A stretch of DNA of 64,000 nt from Paraspadella gotoi (taxonomy: Eukaryota; Chaetognatha), in NCBI GenBank assembly GCA_051294375.1, contig CM119268.1:13275770-13339769 (forward strand), read 5' to 3'. The notes beneath the pieces are model-generated. The model was given only the letters and a program-made list of their open reading frames with translations, was not told the origin of the DNA and searched no databases. Positions 12,480 to 24,997 of the stretch are shown in pieces (the first letter of the stretch is position 1; every line of letters starts with the position of its first letter). The position numbers and the translations under genes were made by a program.

Positions 12480-12579
12480 TCCTCTTCGTCCGGGAAAAAA
12501 ATACGACATTCTTTCTCTTTTTACTATTTTCAACGAAAACTGGACAAATTAGATAAATTAACTTTCACACGAATAGCCT

Positions 12580-12604
12580 CTCTCTCTCTCTCTTTCTTTT
12601 TCTC

Positions 12605-12636
<32 letters not shown>
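12580..12636. repeat. (CT)n microsatellite
   Basis: CT units with two short breaks, 140 bases downstream of the GA tract of opposite strand sense. Confidence 0.9.
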
Positions 12637-12638
<2 letters not shown>

Positions 12639-12850
12639 TCTTTCGATGACGGGCTCTCCTCGCCAAAACAATCTCTTCACGGAGGTCGAGAAACAGAAGC
12701 ACAGCTGAGTGTAAAAACTTTGGTTTTCCGTCAACACAAATTGTTTCTTCATTTCAGATTTTTCTCTTAAAATAATTAAGATTTTTTTTCAGTTTTATTG
12801 AGCCGTACTGTTTATGTGCATGCTTGTTGGTTTGCAATCTTTATTTTTTT

Positions 12851-12853
12851 TCC

Positions 12854-12952
<99 letters not shown>

Positions 12953-12955
12953 GGA
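12851..12955. repeat. (CTTT)n tetranucleotide repeat
   Basis: About 26 perfect CTTT units. The other arm has a shorter and interrupted GAAA tract at 17543-17632. A similar tract recurs at 56500-56596. Confidence 0.95.
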
Positions 12956-14322
12956 TTCTGTTTCTCACTTTTTTCTTTCTTTCTTTTTCTCCCTCTCATT
13001 CATTATTCCTTCATCAAAAAGTTACATCAAGATAAGGGAGAGTCAAATTAAAACCTAATCGAAAAAAAATTTAAGGAAGAAAAACAAAGTATTCGGCACC
13101 CCGTTCGGGGTTCTGAGCCGTCGGGGCTGTAGGTGGTGCGAGAGGGTTGGGTGAAAGAGGATCCGCGGGGGGTGAGTGGAGGCGGGGCGGGCGACGGTGG
13201 CGGGGGTGCCGGGGTGGCCGAGTGCGTGGGCTTTGGCCAAGGAAGAATGAGATTCATTTTTGCGGTTGTCATCGACCATCTGAAGTTTTTTTTCTTCTGG
13301 AAAGTCCTCTTTGAATTCCACGTTGCAATTAATTCTGGGAAAAAAGAAAAGATAAAATGGATTAGAGATAAGGAATAAAGTTTTAGTCATTTTGTAGTTT
13401 TTAGTCATCGACAATGACTCAATTCACCCAGGGAAGGCGCATATTAAGGGGAACGCTCAATTTAGTTTTTCATTCCTTTACACGTTATCCTAACTATTTA
13501 AAAATATTTTGTTATACCAATACTTCATTTTCTTTTTCTCTTCTTTCTTTATTCCTTACGTGATGTAAACTAGTACTTTTTTGTCGCTTTTTCGGGTATC
13601 TTTGTAGAATCTACCAAGTTTGACTCTTGAGGTCTAAACTGCAAGTGGTTGTGATAAAAAAGCGGAGTCAGTTGATGAAAAAACAATATAAAAAAGATGC
13701 GATCAATGAAGGAAAAATGTATCACTTAATGATGGATCTCCACTCATGTGAATTATGTCTCACTAAATGAACCACGAGAAAAATGTGCGATAGGGTATTT
13801 AAATATTCGAGGAAAGAATAAATAATTTAACAGAAATGCGGGATTGCTTGCAGTGATAAGGGAGCCAATGAGATGGGATTAAGAAGGGATCGGGATGGGA
13901 AGTCGAATCTGTAGGGCGTGGCTCTGTTCGAGTCGGATCGCGCGTCGGCGATCGAGATTTTCCTGATTGAGATGAAGTTTTCACGTCGAGTCACTTCCTG
14001 TTTTTTTTTTTTTTTTTGTTTTTTTTCAAAACCGAACTGTAAACAAACCCCTATTGATTTCTTATTTCCCCCTTCGAGGAAATACTTTTAACTTTTAACG
14101 AAATCCACAAAAAAAAGTTTTGACTCTTTTCTGCTAAGAATCGACGGACTGGATCGACGGAGGCAAAAGTAAGAATTCTCCAAAGGTTAAAAGGATTCGG
14201 ATTTTTATCCACCAGTAATGATTTCCTTCCCACACAAGACGAACGAACGCGAGAGAGAAATAGCGTTTCCTTAATCCCGTGATGTTTCACTAAAAAAAAG
14301 CCCACTGACCCCTCTCTTTCTT

Positions 14323-14449
<127 letters not shown>

Positions 14450-14722
14450 ATTCACTCTCCCGCGCGAGGATTTTGTTTTTCTTGCAGGCTTTTTTTATTT
14501 TTCCTCGTCTTAATCTTCATTTCTGCCGCCAGATGTTAATGCGAAACCGTTGTTTTTTTGCAGTTTTTTTTTCGGCTCAGGTTTCTATAGTCTTCAGAAT
14601 ATTCTTTCAAACTGTACCTCCGCCCAAATGACGAGTAAATCTCTGAATCTCCGAATGGAATGTCCGTAATAACAACGCGCAACAATATTTTTGACTATGT
14701 CTAAGAAACTCGTTAAAGTAAA

Positions 14723-14732
14723 NNNNNNNNNN
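14723..14732. other. 10-N assembly gap
   Basis: The other arm reads through this point, with about nine bases between the two flanks (CAGTAAAAT on this strand). The real gap is therefore probably trivial. Confidence 0.99.
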
Positions 14733-14784
14733 TATCTCTTTCCACTAATCTACAAATTGAAATTGATTGGCGCTTGTCCAATCT

Positions 14785-14818
<34 letters not shown>

Positions 14819-14843
14819 NNNNNNNNNNNNNNNNNNNNNNNNN
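14819..14843. other. 25-N assembly gap at the centre of the inverted repeat
   Basis: The gap directly follows a CT tract. The segment 14844-15062 to its right has no counterpart in the left arm. Confidence 0.99.
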
Positions 14844-14986
14844 GGAAAAAAATTTTAAACCATTTTTTACACAAACAAAACAAGTTGCCCCGACGCGGTC
14901 GTTGTTTATTCTATTATTCAAGAAAGAAACCCTTTTTTTTTATTGATGATAAAACGAAAGAATCTCCATGGGAGAAACTAGAAATA

Positions 14987-14989
<3 letters not shown>

Positions 14990-15031
<42 letters not shown>

Positions 15032-15067
15032 AGAGAGCAGAGAGAAGAGAGAGAGAGAGAGAGAGAG
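14990..15067. repeat. (GA)n microsatellite
   Basis: GA units with several breaks near the centre of the palindrome. Confidence 0.9.
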
Positions 15068-15412
15068 ATTGGACAAGCGCCAATCAATTTCAATTGTAGA
15101 TTAGTGGGAAAGAGATAATTTTACTGTTTACTTTAAACGAGTTTCTTAGACATAGTCAAAATATTGTGCGCGTTGTTATTACGGACATTCCATTCGGAGA
15201 TTCAGAGATTTACTCGTTCATTTGGGCGGAGGTACCAGTTTGAAAGAATAATTCTGAAGAACCTATAGAAACCTGAGCCCGAAAAAAAAAACTGCAAAAA
15301 ACAACGGTTTCGCATTAACATCTGGCGCAGAAATGAAGATTAAGAACGAGGAAAAATAAAAAAGCCTGCAAGAAAAACAATAAATCCTCGCGCGGGAAGC
15401 TGAATTAAAACC

Positions 15413-15431
15413 AGAGAGAGAGAGAGAGAAG

Positions 15432-15495
<64 letters not shown>
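15413..15495. repeat. (GA)n microsatellite
   Basis: Broken GA tract opposite the perfect CT tract at 14325-14443. Confidence 0.9.
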
Positions 15496-16334
15496 AAGAG
15501 CGAAAAAAAGAGAGGGGTCAGTGGGCTTTTTTTAGTGAAACATCAACGGGATTAAGGAAACGCTATTTCTCCTCTCGCGTTCCGTTCGTCTGTGTGGGAA
15601 GGAAATCATTACTGGTGGATAAAAATCCGAATGCCTTTTAACCTTTGGAGAATTCTTACTTTGCCTCCGTCGATCCAGTCCGGTCGATTCTTACGAAAAG
15701 AGTCAAAACTTTTTTTTGTGGATTTCGTTAAAGTTAAAGTATTTCCTCGAAGGCGGGAAATAAGAAATCAATAGGGGTTTGTTTACAGTTCTTATTTGAA
15801 AAAAAAAAAACAAAAAAAAAAAAAACAGGAAGTGACTACGTGAAACTTCATCTCATCAGGAAAATCTCGATCGCCGACGCGCGCGATCGAACTCGGAACA
15901 GGGCCGCCCTACAATTCGACTTCCCATCCCGATCCCTTTTTAATCCCATCCCATTGGCTCCCTTATCACTGCATGCAATCCCGCATCTGTTAAATATATT
16001 TATTTTTCTCGAATATTTAAAATACCATATCGCACATTTTTCTCGTAGTTCTTTTAGTGAGACATAATTCACTTAGTGGAGATCCATCAATTAAGTGATA
16101 CATCTTTTTCATTGATCGCATCTTTTTATATTTTGTTTTTTCATCAACTGACTCCGCTTTTTTATCACAACCACTTGCAGTTTTAGACCTCAAGAGTCAA
16201 ACTTGGTAGATTTCTAGCAGATACCCGAAAAGCGACAAAAGTACTAGTTCTAACACACGTAAGGAATAAAGAAAGATAGAGAAAAGTAAAATGAAGTTAT
16301 TGATACGACAATATTTTTAAATAGTTAGGATAAC

Positions 16335-16342
16335 GTGTAAAG
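16335..16342. mobile_element. Target site duplication, left copy (GTGTAAAG)
   Basis: The eight bases GTGTAAAG recur exactly at 17008-17015. The empty site in the other arm (near 13485, reverse strand) has a single copy. Confidence 0.85.
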
Positions 16343-17007
16343 TAAGGCGTAGTGAAAGTTTGCATACGAAAATTCTAAAAGTCAATTAATGAACAACATA
16401 CCATCAGTGAACATTAATTTGTAAAAAAAATTAATTTTATGTTTTTTAATTTTCGCAGTAGGAATATATTTATATTAGTGACTATCCGCTTAGATAAAAT
16501 CAGGAAAAATTTCAAATAGGCTTTTCTTGGATTTTTGATTGCAGATTTGAATGTCCTCTCACAAAAGTTGATTAAAAGAAAATATAAAACTTAATTTGTT
16601 TAAAAAATTCTATTCACATTAAGTGGACAAAATTAATAAAAAACTTAGTGATGTGAGTATATAATAGTTTAGAAAAGGGATTAATTTTCAGCTTAAAAAT
16701 ATAGTTTTCTAATTTTTTGACCCACTTAATAAAGGAATTATTTATCAAAAGAGAGTTATCAATTTCTCATCTATCAATCTTTTTATGACGCAATCCTAAA
16801 ATCTGCAAAATATATCTTTAAAAACTGTTGAATTTTAACATTTTATTGTTTAGTAGCTATAATAAATATGGGCCTACTGCGTAAATTGTAAAACTTATTT
16901 CTACAATTTTTTTATACAATAAAATGTTCAATTAGTATGAGATGTTGTTCGTTCCTGCACTTTTAGAATTTTATTAAAGTTGAATTTAGGAATTTTACTA
17001 ACGCCTT
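16343..17007. mobile_element. 665-bp non-autonomous foldback/MITE-like DNA transposon (8-bp TSD)
   Basis: The element sits between perfect 8-bp duplications GTGTAAAG. Its ends are inverted: the left end starts TAAGGCGTAGTGAAA and the right end, reversed, reads AAGGCGTTAGTAAAA. The inverted similarity continues for roughly 140 bases and includes TTCTAAAAGT, GAACAACAT and CGCAGTAGG on both sides. It is AT-rich and encodes nothing. Eight-base duplications are typical of hAT-like elements, though P-type and a few other superfamilies also give 8 bp, so the superfamily is inferred. A related copy lies at about 26262-26860, with part repeated at 32173-32575. The left palindrome arm lacks this insertion. 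Confidence 0.85.
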
Positions 17008-17015
17008 GTGTAAAG
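17008..17015. mobile_element. Target site duplication, right copy (GTGTAAAG)
   Basis: Exact repeat of 16335-16342. Confidence 0.85.
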
Positions 17016-17542
17016 GAATGAAAAAACTAAATTGCGTTCCTAATAATGCGCCACCCTGGGTGAATTGAGTCATTGGCGTCGATGACTAAAAACTAACAAA
17101 ATGACTAAAACTTTAATTCCTTATCTCTAAATCCATTTTATCTTTACTTTTTCCCCAGAATTAATTGCAAACGTGGAATTCAAGAGGACTTTCCAGAGAA
17201 AAAAATATATATACTAATTATTACATTCTTCCTTAGCACGCACTCAGGCCACCCCGGCACCGAATGCGGCTCTCCCGTGAGCAGTGTGCGCCAAATATAC
17301 ACGTCGCCCCCGCCCCCGCCTCCACTCCACCCCCCGCGGATCCTCTTTTCACCCCAACCCTCTCGCACCACCTACAGCCACGCCGGCTCAGAACCCGACG
17401 GGGTGCCGAATACTTTTGTTTTCTTCCTTAAATTTTTTTTCATAAGGTTTTAATTTGACTCTCCTTATCTTGATGAAACTTTTTTGATGAAGGATATAAT
17501 GAAGGGAGAAAAAGAAAAAAGAAAAAATGAGAACAGAATCCA

Positions 17543-17632
17543 AGAAAGAAAGAAAGAAAGAAAGAAGAAAGAAAGAAAGAAGAAAGAAAGGAAAGAAAGA
17601 AAGAAAGAAAGAAAGAAAGAAAAGAAAGGGAA
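17543..17632. repeat. (GAAA)n repeat, right-arm version
   Basis: Interrupted counterpart of the CTTT tract at 12851-12955. Confidence 0.9.
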
Positions 17633-17999
17633 AAAAAATAAAGATTGCAAACCCAACAAGCATGCACATAAACAGTACGGCTCCAATAAAACTGAAAAAA
17701 AAAATCTTAAATTATTTAAGAGAAAAATTCTGAAATGAAGAAAAATTTGTGTTGACGGAAAAACCAAAGTTTTTAACACTCAGGACTGTGCTTCTGTTTC
17801 TCGACCTCCGTGAGAGATTGTTTTGGCGGGGGCCCGTCTCGAGAGGAAAGAGACGAGAGAGAGAGAGAGAGAGACAGTGAGAGAAAAGAAAGAGAGAGAG
17901 AGAGGGCTATCGTGTGAAAAAGTTAATTATCTATTTGTCCAGTTTTCCGTTGATGTAAGAGAATGTCGTATTTTTTTCTTCCCGACGAAGAGGAATTTC

Positions 18000-18019
18000 C
18001 CTCTCTCTACTTCTCTCTG

Positions 18020-18050
<31 letters not shown>

Positions 18051-18110
18051 CCTCGATCTCCTCGTCTCTCTCTCTCTCTCATCCTCTCTCTCGTCAGTCT
18101 CTCTCTTCCC
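18000..18110. repeat. Interrupted (CT)n
   Basis: Right-arm version of the GA tract at 12440-12476, longer and degenerate. Confidence 0.85.
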
Positions 18111-19216
18111 TTCATCTCATTCTCTCCGCCAGCCAAACGTTTTTTAATTTCACGTTGAATTAGTCGCCGCTGTTTATGTGAGATGCGTTTACTTTCTCAG
18201 TAGTGACATACCGCGTGATTCAACTAAAAACAAACACTTTAACTTTTAACCCTTATGCTAACTTAATGTCAAAAATAAGAAAATATGCGATATCAAGAAA
18301 TAACCAAAGCGTTTTATCAAAAATCTAATGTAAAATATGTCTTCAGATTCACAATCTGTAATCTGACAAAAAATGTCATGTTTCCGGTCGTTCGAATAAA
18401 AAGACGGAAACGACTAATGATTCCAATTAGTGGTTTTTTGTTAACAAGAAAGCGATAACTGCCACGGTTCTTTCTACGGCATTTTTGTCTTCGCTGTCTT
18501 TGCATTCAGATTAAAACGCAAAACGCGGAGCTCTTTAGTCGAAGACCGGAAAGAGAGAGTACAGAGTTCAAAACTTTAAAAAAAAAACAAAACGAGAATC
18601 ACCGATTTCTTTTTAAACGTTTAAAGTTAAACTTAAAGTTAAATACAAATTCAATTTAAAGAAGAAAAAAAAAGAAGCAATCGATGATCGAGTTTAATCG
18701 GGCGCACCGACGGGAGGATGCAAAAATACAGAGTCTCCGTATTTTCGCAGGTGTTGTGTTTCGAAAAGTTGCGGAAGGATCTCGCCAACAGAGTCAAGCT
18801 GGGTCGCGATGTCTCGTCGCCCTAAATGTGTATTTTTTGTAGAGGCTTTTTTTTTTAAATTGTTTGTGAAATACAAGAGCTAACTGTCAACGAAATAGAG
18901 TAATCACCTTTCGCTATCACAATCCACGCGTTGAACGTCCGGTGATTAAAAATAAAGGTCACTTTCATCGCGCTGTGAGAGGAAGAAAGAAAATATTTTC
19001 TGTAGGTTTTGTGTACGATATATTTTCGAGCATTCTTTATAAATAGTTTAAATAGCTAAATAACAGAAATTCGTTGGGGAGAGGCCGCGAAAGTTATTGA
19101 AATCAGATGAAAGAAGAATTTTTTTTGGTTAAATTTTTTTTTCGATAAAATCCCAGTACACGAAAAATTCGGGGAAGAGAAGTTTTAAAATCATGAAGAA
19201 AGATATAGAGGTAGAT

Positions 19217-19217
<1 letters not shown>

Positions 19218-19276
<59 letters not shown>

Positions 19277-19315
19277 GAAGGAGAGAGAGAGAGGAGAAAG
19301 AGAGAGAGAGAGAAG
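19218..19315. repeat. (GA)n microsatellite
   Basis: Right-arm counterpart of the CT tract at 11278-11364. Confidence 0.9.
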
Positions 19316-19574
19316 AGGTGATTCTACCTGAAAAGTCAGAGGAATGATGAGGAAGAAAAGGAAGAGGAGAGAAAAAAGATGGACAGAGAAGATATGGAAA
19401 AGAACAAAAGAAAAAAACAAAGCAAACGTTTATCTTAAACGGATTCGATTTCACTTCACATCACAAGAAATTTCCTTTGAATCAAAAATAAATGAGAGAG
19501 AAAAAAGTGAAAATGATGTCGTCGCTGATTTGTTGTTTTGTTTTCGTCGATGTCGAGATGACTTCGGACGAACG

Positions 19575-19627
19575 ACGACGACGACGACGAACGACGACCG
19601 ACGACGACGCTGACGACCGACGACGAC

Positions 19628-19663
<36 letters not shown>

Positions 19664-19708
19664 ATGATTGATGATGATGATGGATGATGATGATGACGAC
19701 GACGAATG
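19575..19708. repeat. (ACG)n / (ATG)n trinucleotide repeat
   Basis: Right-arm counterpart of 10930-11032. Confidence 0.9.
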
Positions 19709-21649
19709 AGGATGATTTCTCACGCGCAACTGGTAGAGAAAAAGCCAATCGTTTCATCGTGCGTCGTTACGTCCGTTCCGTTATCGTCGCTTTATTCGTC
19801 GTCGTTGGTCGAGCGAGCGTATTGCTTTCGCAGCGAACATTTCAAGATATACTTCACCAATAAGCGCGTAAGATCAAACGGATATCGGTGGGGGAAGGTT
19901 GCGATCACGATTAGACGCCGGTGATCGTAGACAGGAATGACAAATTAATCAAGTCTCGATCTTTAACCGCCTCAATGGGATTGGGACTCGAAATCTTCGA
20001 CGACTTTTCGGTTCAAATTACGCGAAACAAATGTCAGAAAAGACGATTGATATTAATAATAAATGTAAGGATTGTTCGTTGTAATGAAGTTGGTTTTATA
20101 CTTACCTATCCTTAACTAACAACTGTTAGCGCAGGGGGCGATAATCGTCTAAAATTATTCAACTATACACAAACTACTTTTCAAAAAAGGGAGGAGAATG
20201 ATTTGTTAACTTGTCGTCGTCGTCATATTTTCTACCTAAATCGGAGGGAAGAGACGAAACCCAGACTGCCGCGTCTCTCCGCCCTCGTTTTCAAGCGAAA
20301 CGGTTAAATGTTTTTTCGTTTTAAACAGCTTTTATATACTTTTTAAAAAAAGAAAATATTTACTTCCTCTCGACAGGATGAACAACTCGCGATGTTCCTC
20401 TTCTGGGACGGACGAGTACGAAAATAAGAACGCGGAGAAGAGAGAGAGACAGAGTCCATCAATTAACCCTCGCGGCATTTACAACCTTTTCGTCTCATCC
20501 TCCAAAATTTTCATAGGCTGTACTGTTTCATTTTTCTTTTCTTTTTTTTTCAAAAAATGAAAAAATCGGATAAACAAAACTTTTACTTTTCCTAAAAAGC
20601 GTCTGTTTGAATCAACTAAATGGAAGTCGAGCCGAAATGACGTATTTTTAAAAACCTTAAAGTTTAATTTACTTTCTTTTTTCCATATATATTGATATTC
20701 GCTAACAGACGGGACGTGTCAGCAGGCCCCTTATAACTAGGTAGCAAACTTAAAAAGCTTTGTGTCGACAAAGAATCTTATGAAATCAGACTAGCAATTA
20801 GAAATATAATAATCCTAGTTAATTTCAAATTAACATTTATCAACAACCAAAAATTAAGAGCCACTTACCTTCTTGCAGAGGAAGAAGTTCGATGAAGGAT
20901 TCGTCAATGGTGGGGAGAAAGTATGCAAGCGGGAAAGGATAATAGTTGAGAAAAAGAAGCGCGAGAAAAGTGGGGCAGAAAAAGAAAGAATGAGTAAGGT
21001 ATAATGGGCGGAAAGGGGGAAAGGAGAATTTTCGAAAGGGGATGAAAATTAAATCAGTTGCTTTTTCATGTGCACACAATAAACAATCATATTCACTTAA
21101 AATCATGAAAAAATTACGCAGGTAAGGTAAGGGTAAGTTGGCGAATAATTTCGTGGGAAAAAAACAGACGAAAGGATCGAGAAGAAAAATAAAACTGTTT
21201 TGAACTTAACTCACGACTGAAGGGAAAAAACTGACATTTTGGTTTTGAAACGATTAAACTTTAACGTGAGAAGGTAAAGCAAATTCTCAGATTTCATTCG
21301 TAGAAAAAGCAATCATATCTTAATTTCTAGGATAAAAAGAAGCAGTTCGTTTGGTATTTCTTATTATCATTTTATCTAATGATTATATTGATTATTTACT
21401 CTTATTATACATTCCTAACCATTTGAGAAACGTAATTTCATGAACAAGAGATAATCATAAAAGAAACAGAAAGAAAGGAGAAAGGAAAAAAGAAAGATAA
21501 AAGGAAAAAAATAAAAGCTAAATAAAAAGGGAACCGAAACTCGAGGAAAAAATAAACGAAGTTTCGGTGGTGGACGCAACGCCTCACATAGGTGTGGCAA
21601 GGTGAGAGCTGAACGAGACCTTTCACTCAGAGGGAGAAGAGTGCGCATC

Positions 21650-21655
21650 TCCTCT

Positions 21656-21698
<43 letters not shown>

Positions 21699-21846
21699 GC
21701 TCATCTTTCTTCTCTCTCTACTTACTATCTTCTCTACTCTGTCTGCTGTTGTCTTCTCTTGACAGTCTCCGTTCTTCCGCTTCTTCTTTTCTACGTATCT
21801 CTCTCTCTCTCTCGTCTCTCTCTCTCTCGTCTCTCTCTCTCTCTGT
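21650..21846. repeat. Interrupted (CT)n
   Basis: Right-arm counterpart of the GA tract at 8954-9058. It is twice as long and broken by non-repeat sequence. Confidence 0.85.
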
Positions 21847-22035
21847 CAACCGAGTGGGGGAGTGAGGGAGATTTTTCAAGAAAACCACCGATGAACCGGA
21901 CTCTTCGAGGAAGGGAAAAGAAAAAGAGGAGAAAGCGAATTTGGGTTTAAACGTCGAAATGTACAAACCAAAAAAGAAGGAAAACAAAAGGAGTCATTTG
22001 AAATCGGGGGAAGGAGGAAGAAGGAGTAGGAAGAA

Positions 22036-23280
22036 AGAAAACAGACGACGCGTCGACTGTTAAATTGTAAATTCAGTATAAATAAAAAACAAAAACTCTC
22101 ATCTTCTCTGACTTACCGAATTTCTAAAATATCTATGTTTCACTGTCGAATTCCAAGTCCGATTTAATTTTATCCTCCTAACTTTATTTTTCTATCATTA
22201 AAAAGATAAAAAAATATTAACTTTTACTGCTCATCGTTTCCCACCACTGATATCCCCGTTAATGAAATTATCAAACGTCGCCTCGTAAAATCTTTCCTCC
22301 AATCTACGGATGTTTTCCAAACTGTTGTCGTTGTTGTTAAACTAGAAACAGTTCTCTCTCGCCGATGTGTTTTTTTTTCATCGCCCAATTAATACTCGGC
22401 GGAGATTGTGAAATGTGGAAAAGCTAATTACTAAGAGGTGGTAAATAAAGTACTGTCGGTTGGATTGGGATTTGGGAACTGACTTTGTTATTTGAAATCG
22501 AAATTCTTCATTTTAATAGTGATTTTGTCATTTTTTTTTAACGACTTGATCCCGTTACGACCCGTTAGCTCGTCTTCACATCTGTTTCCGTTGTTGTCAT
22601 TTGCGGAGATGGCGGTAGAGTCGCTCCCGATTATTGACGAGATTTTTCAAAATGGAGTCTGAATCGAACTTTACGACTAATTGCGATTCGATGCGCTTTT
22701 TTTTTTTGCTCTTCGATTTGTTTTGGTTTTGGATTTCGATCCATCATATAATTTTTTTACGATTCGGCGTCTTTATATTTTTTATAACTAAAAGTAAAAC
22801 TTAAAAAAAAAGGTACATTGGCATTTGAGATTCTTTGATCGTCATAGGCGATTTTTTTGTTCTCTCGACTTTTCTGCTTTAAATTTTTCTCATAAGATTA
22901 TACTTCCCCTTTCAAATTTCTGTTTGTTTTTTTTTTTTTTTCCCAGAGAGAGTCTTGTTGATAAGAATTTACGTTCGCCATTAATTAACAGCTTCGTGAT
23001 TTGGAGACACGCGGACCAACGACCGATATTAAAGTTTTATATATTTTGATTGTTTAATTTAGAATCGCCGTTTTATTTTGTTGTTTTATCGTCTTTTCCT
23101 TCGCTCGACACACCATGCTTTTCATTTTTGTCTCGTCTGCTTTTTAAATTAATTCATTCAGAATAGAGCCATCATTTTTTAGCAAGAAAATTAATAGAGT
23201 TTAAACGTGAAACCCAACTGTTATCTACGAATTTAGTCACTTGGGACCAAAAAATGGATTAGATTTGCATTCGAACAAAC
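22036..23280. other. AT-rich DNA without a gene
   Basis: No open frame longer than chance, no repeat of note and no convincing splice-site pair. Confidence 0.5.
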
Positions 23281-23284
23281 TTCG

Positions 23285-23517
23285 AAGATTTAAGAAAGAT
23301 GAAAGAAATAAAAGAAAGAAAAAAAAGAAAGAAAGAAAGAAAAAGAAGAAAGAAAGAAAGGAGAAGAAGAAAGAAGACAGAAAGAAGAAAGAAGAAAAAA
23401 GAAAGAAAGAAAGTAAATAAAAAATAACAAAACAAGGAAAAAAGAAAGAAAAAAAGAAATACCTGGCTAAGAAACGAAAACAAATGAAAATTTAAGTTAT
23501 AAAGGTAAGTTATCTAC
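23285..23517. repeat. Purine-rich (GAAA/GAAAA) block, first copy
   Basis: A-rich purine tract that ends in CTGGCTAAGAAACGAAAACAAA and a TATCTAC before a 25-N gap. The same tail ends the second copy near 23757-23812. Confidence 0.85.
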
Positions 23518-23542
23518 NNNNNNNNNNNNNNNNNNNNNNNNN
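23518..23542. other. 25-N assembly gap
   Basis: Separates two direct copies of the same purine block. Confidence 0.99.
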
Positions 23543-23815
23543 GAAAAAGGAAGAGAAAACAAAGAAAAGAAAAAAAAAGGAAAGAAAGAGAAAGAATAGA
23601 AAGAAATAAAATAAGAAAGAAAAAAAAAGAAAAAAGAAAGAAAGAAGAAGAAAGTAGAAACGAGAAAGAAAGAAGAAGAAAGAAGAAAGAAGAAAGAAAG
23701 AAAGAAAGAAAGTAAAAGAAAAATACAAAACAAGGAAAAAAAGAAAGAAAAAAAGAATCTGGCTAAGAAACGAAAACAAATTGAAAATTCTAGTTATAAG
23801 GTACTTATCTACAAA
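23543..23815. repeat. Purine-rich (GAAA) block, second copy
   Basis: Direct copy of 23285-23517 with the same unique tail. It fits an overlap that was not collapsed at the gap. Confidence 0.85.
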
Positions 23816-24499
23816 AAAACAAAAAAAACAGAAATTTGAAAAGGGAGAGTATACGATTCTTGAGCAAAAATTCTAAAGCAGAAAGTCGAGAGAACAAAAA
23901 AAACGCCTATGACGATCAAAAGATAATCTCAAAATGCCCAATCGTTACCCTTTTTTTTTTACAGTTTTACTTATTAGTTATAAAAATATATAAAGACGCT
24001 TCTTTCTATCTTCTAAAATTAAATTCCTTCGTTTGTCGAAGATTTTCGTGAATTTTCTTGATTCTTCGAATTTTCTGGCAAATCACGCATTTCTTCTCCA
24101 TTTTTTGGTCCCCAAGTGACAAATTTCTACGTTAGAAGAGAAACAAGTTGGGATTTTTCACGTTTAAACTCAAAACAGTTAATTTTCTGTGCTAAAAAAA
24201 AGATGGCTTTCTAGCCATTTCGAATGATTAATTTAAAAAGCAGACGAGACAAAAATGAAAAGCATGTGTTCGAGCGAAGAAAAGACACGATAAAATCTAA
24301 TCAAAATAAAACGGCTATAAAGTTTGTTTTCTAAACAAAACAATCAAAAATAAAAAAAAACAAAAAAAAACTGCGATTGAGATCGGGATTTCTCGTGTCC
24401 GCGTGTCCTCAGGGACTTTCCAAATTCACGAAGCGTGAAAATTCGAATTTAGTTTTTTTTTCTCGCGAAGAAATGTTTTCTTATTCAACAAGAAAGGAA

Positions 24500-24987
24500 A
24501 ACTAGGAATTCAATTGAAAAAGAGATAAAAATCACGAATCATGCTTTTTTCGTGATTCAATTTTCCCAATAGAATCTCGAATTTATGAAAAGTAAAAAAA
24601 AAAAAAGATCCGGCCAAACGAAAGGCATAGATTGGAAAGAGGTGAAAGTGGAAGGGTTCTGTTGCCAAGTTGGCTCGATGGTGAAGCCAATGGCGACAGA
24701 GTCAAATGTGGGACGTGCGTGCTTCTGCTTGACATCGAGCATTTAAATGGCCAGGCGAGAGGACATAGGAGAACTCGATGTTTTGAGGGCTTTCCCTTCT
24801 TACCGGGCAATTCGACTCTGACGGATCTCTTGATGAGAACTTAGAACAATTTCAAAATTACTTTTTTTTACTATAATATTAATAGGTTTAAATATTGAAA
24901 AAATTGAATTCCGATAAAATTTAACACTAAGATTCGTACATTATCTTTGTCACTGAATTTTTAATGTTTATTCTCAAACAAAACAGT
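24500..24987 (+). repeat. 480-bp direct duplication, first unit
   Basis: It matches 24998-25482 with only a few base differences and two indels, and ends exactly at a 10-N gap. It contains a 70-codon plus-strand frame at 24632-24844 and longer minus-strand frames. Confidence 0.93.
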
Positions 24988-24997
24988 NNNNNNNNNN
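24988..24997. other. 10-N assembly gap between duplicated units
   Basis: Ten Ns between the two copies. Confidence 0.99.

Larger units (their letters stand above)
15063..22035 (-). repeat. Right arm of the ~6 kb inverted repeat, with a transposon insertion
   Basis: Reverse-complement copy of 8775-14785. After the 665-bp inserted element is removed it is still about 5% longer than the left arm. It shows scattered single-base insertions and broken microsatellites, typical of uncorrected long-read sequence or a diverged allele. No coding exon is intact in it. Confidence 0.93.

Noticed and set aside
12798-13058. Phe/Leu/Ser-rich frames that look like membrane proteins
   Set aside because: The tetranucleotide (CTTT)n gives FLSF repeats in three frames. 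There is no other coding evidence.
14844-15062. A possible unique gene at the palindrome centre
   Set aside because: The only frame is a Glu/Arg repeat from GA units after a short non-repetitive piece; no start or splice context.
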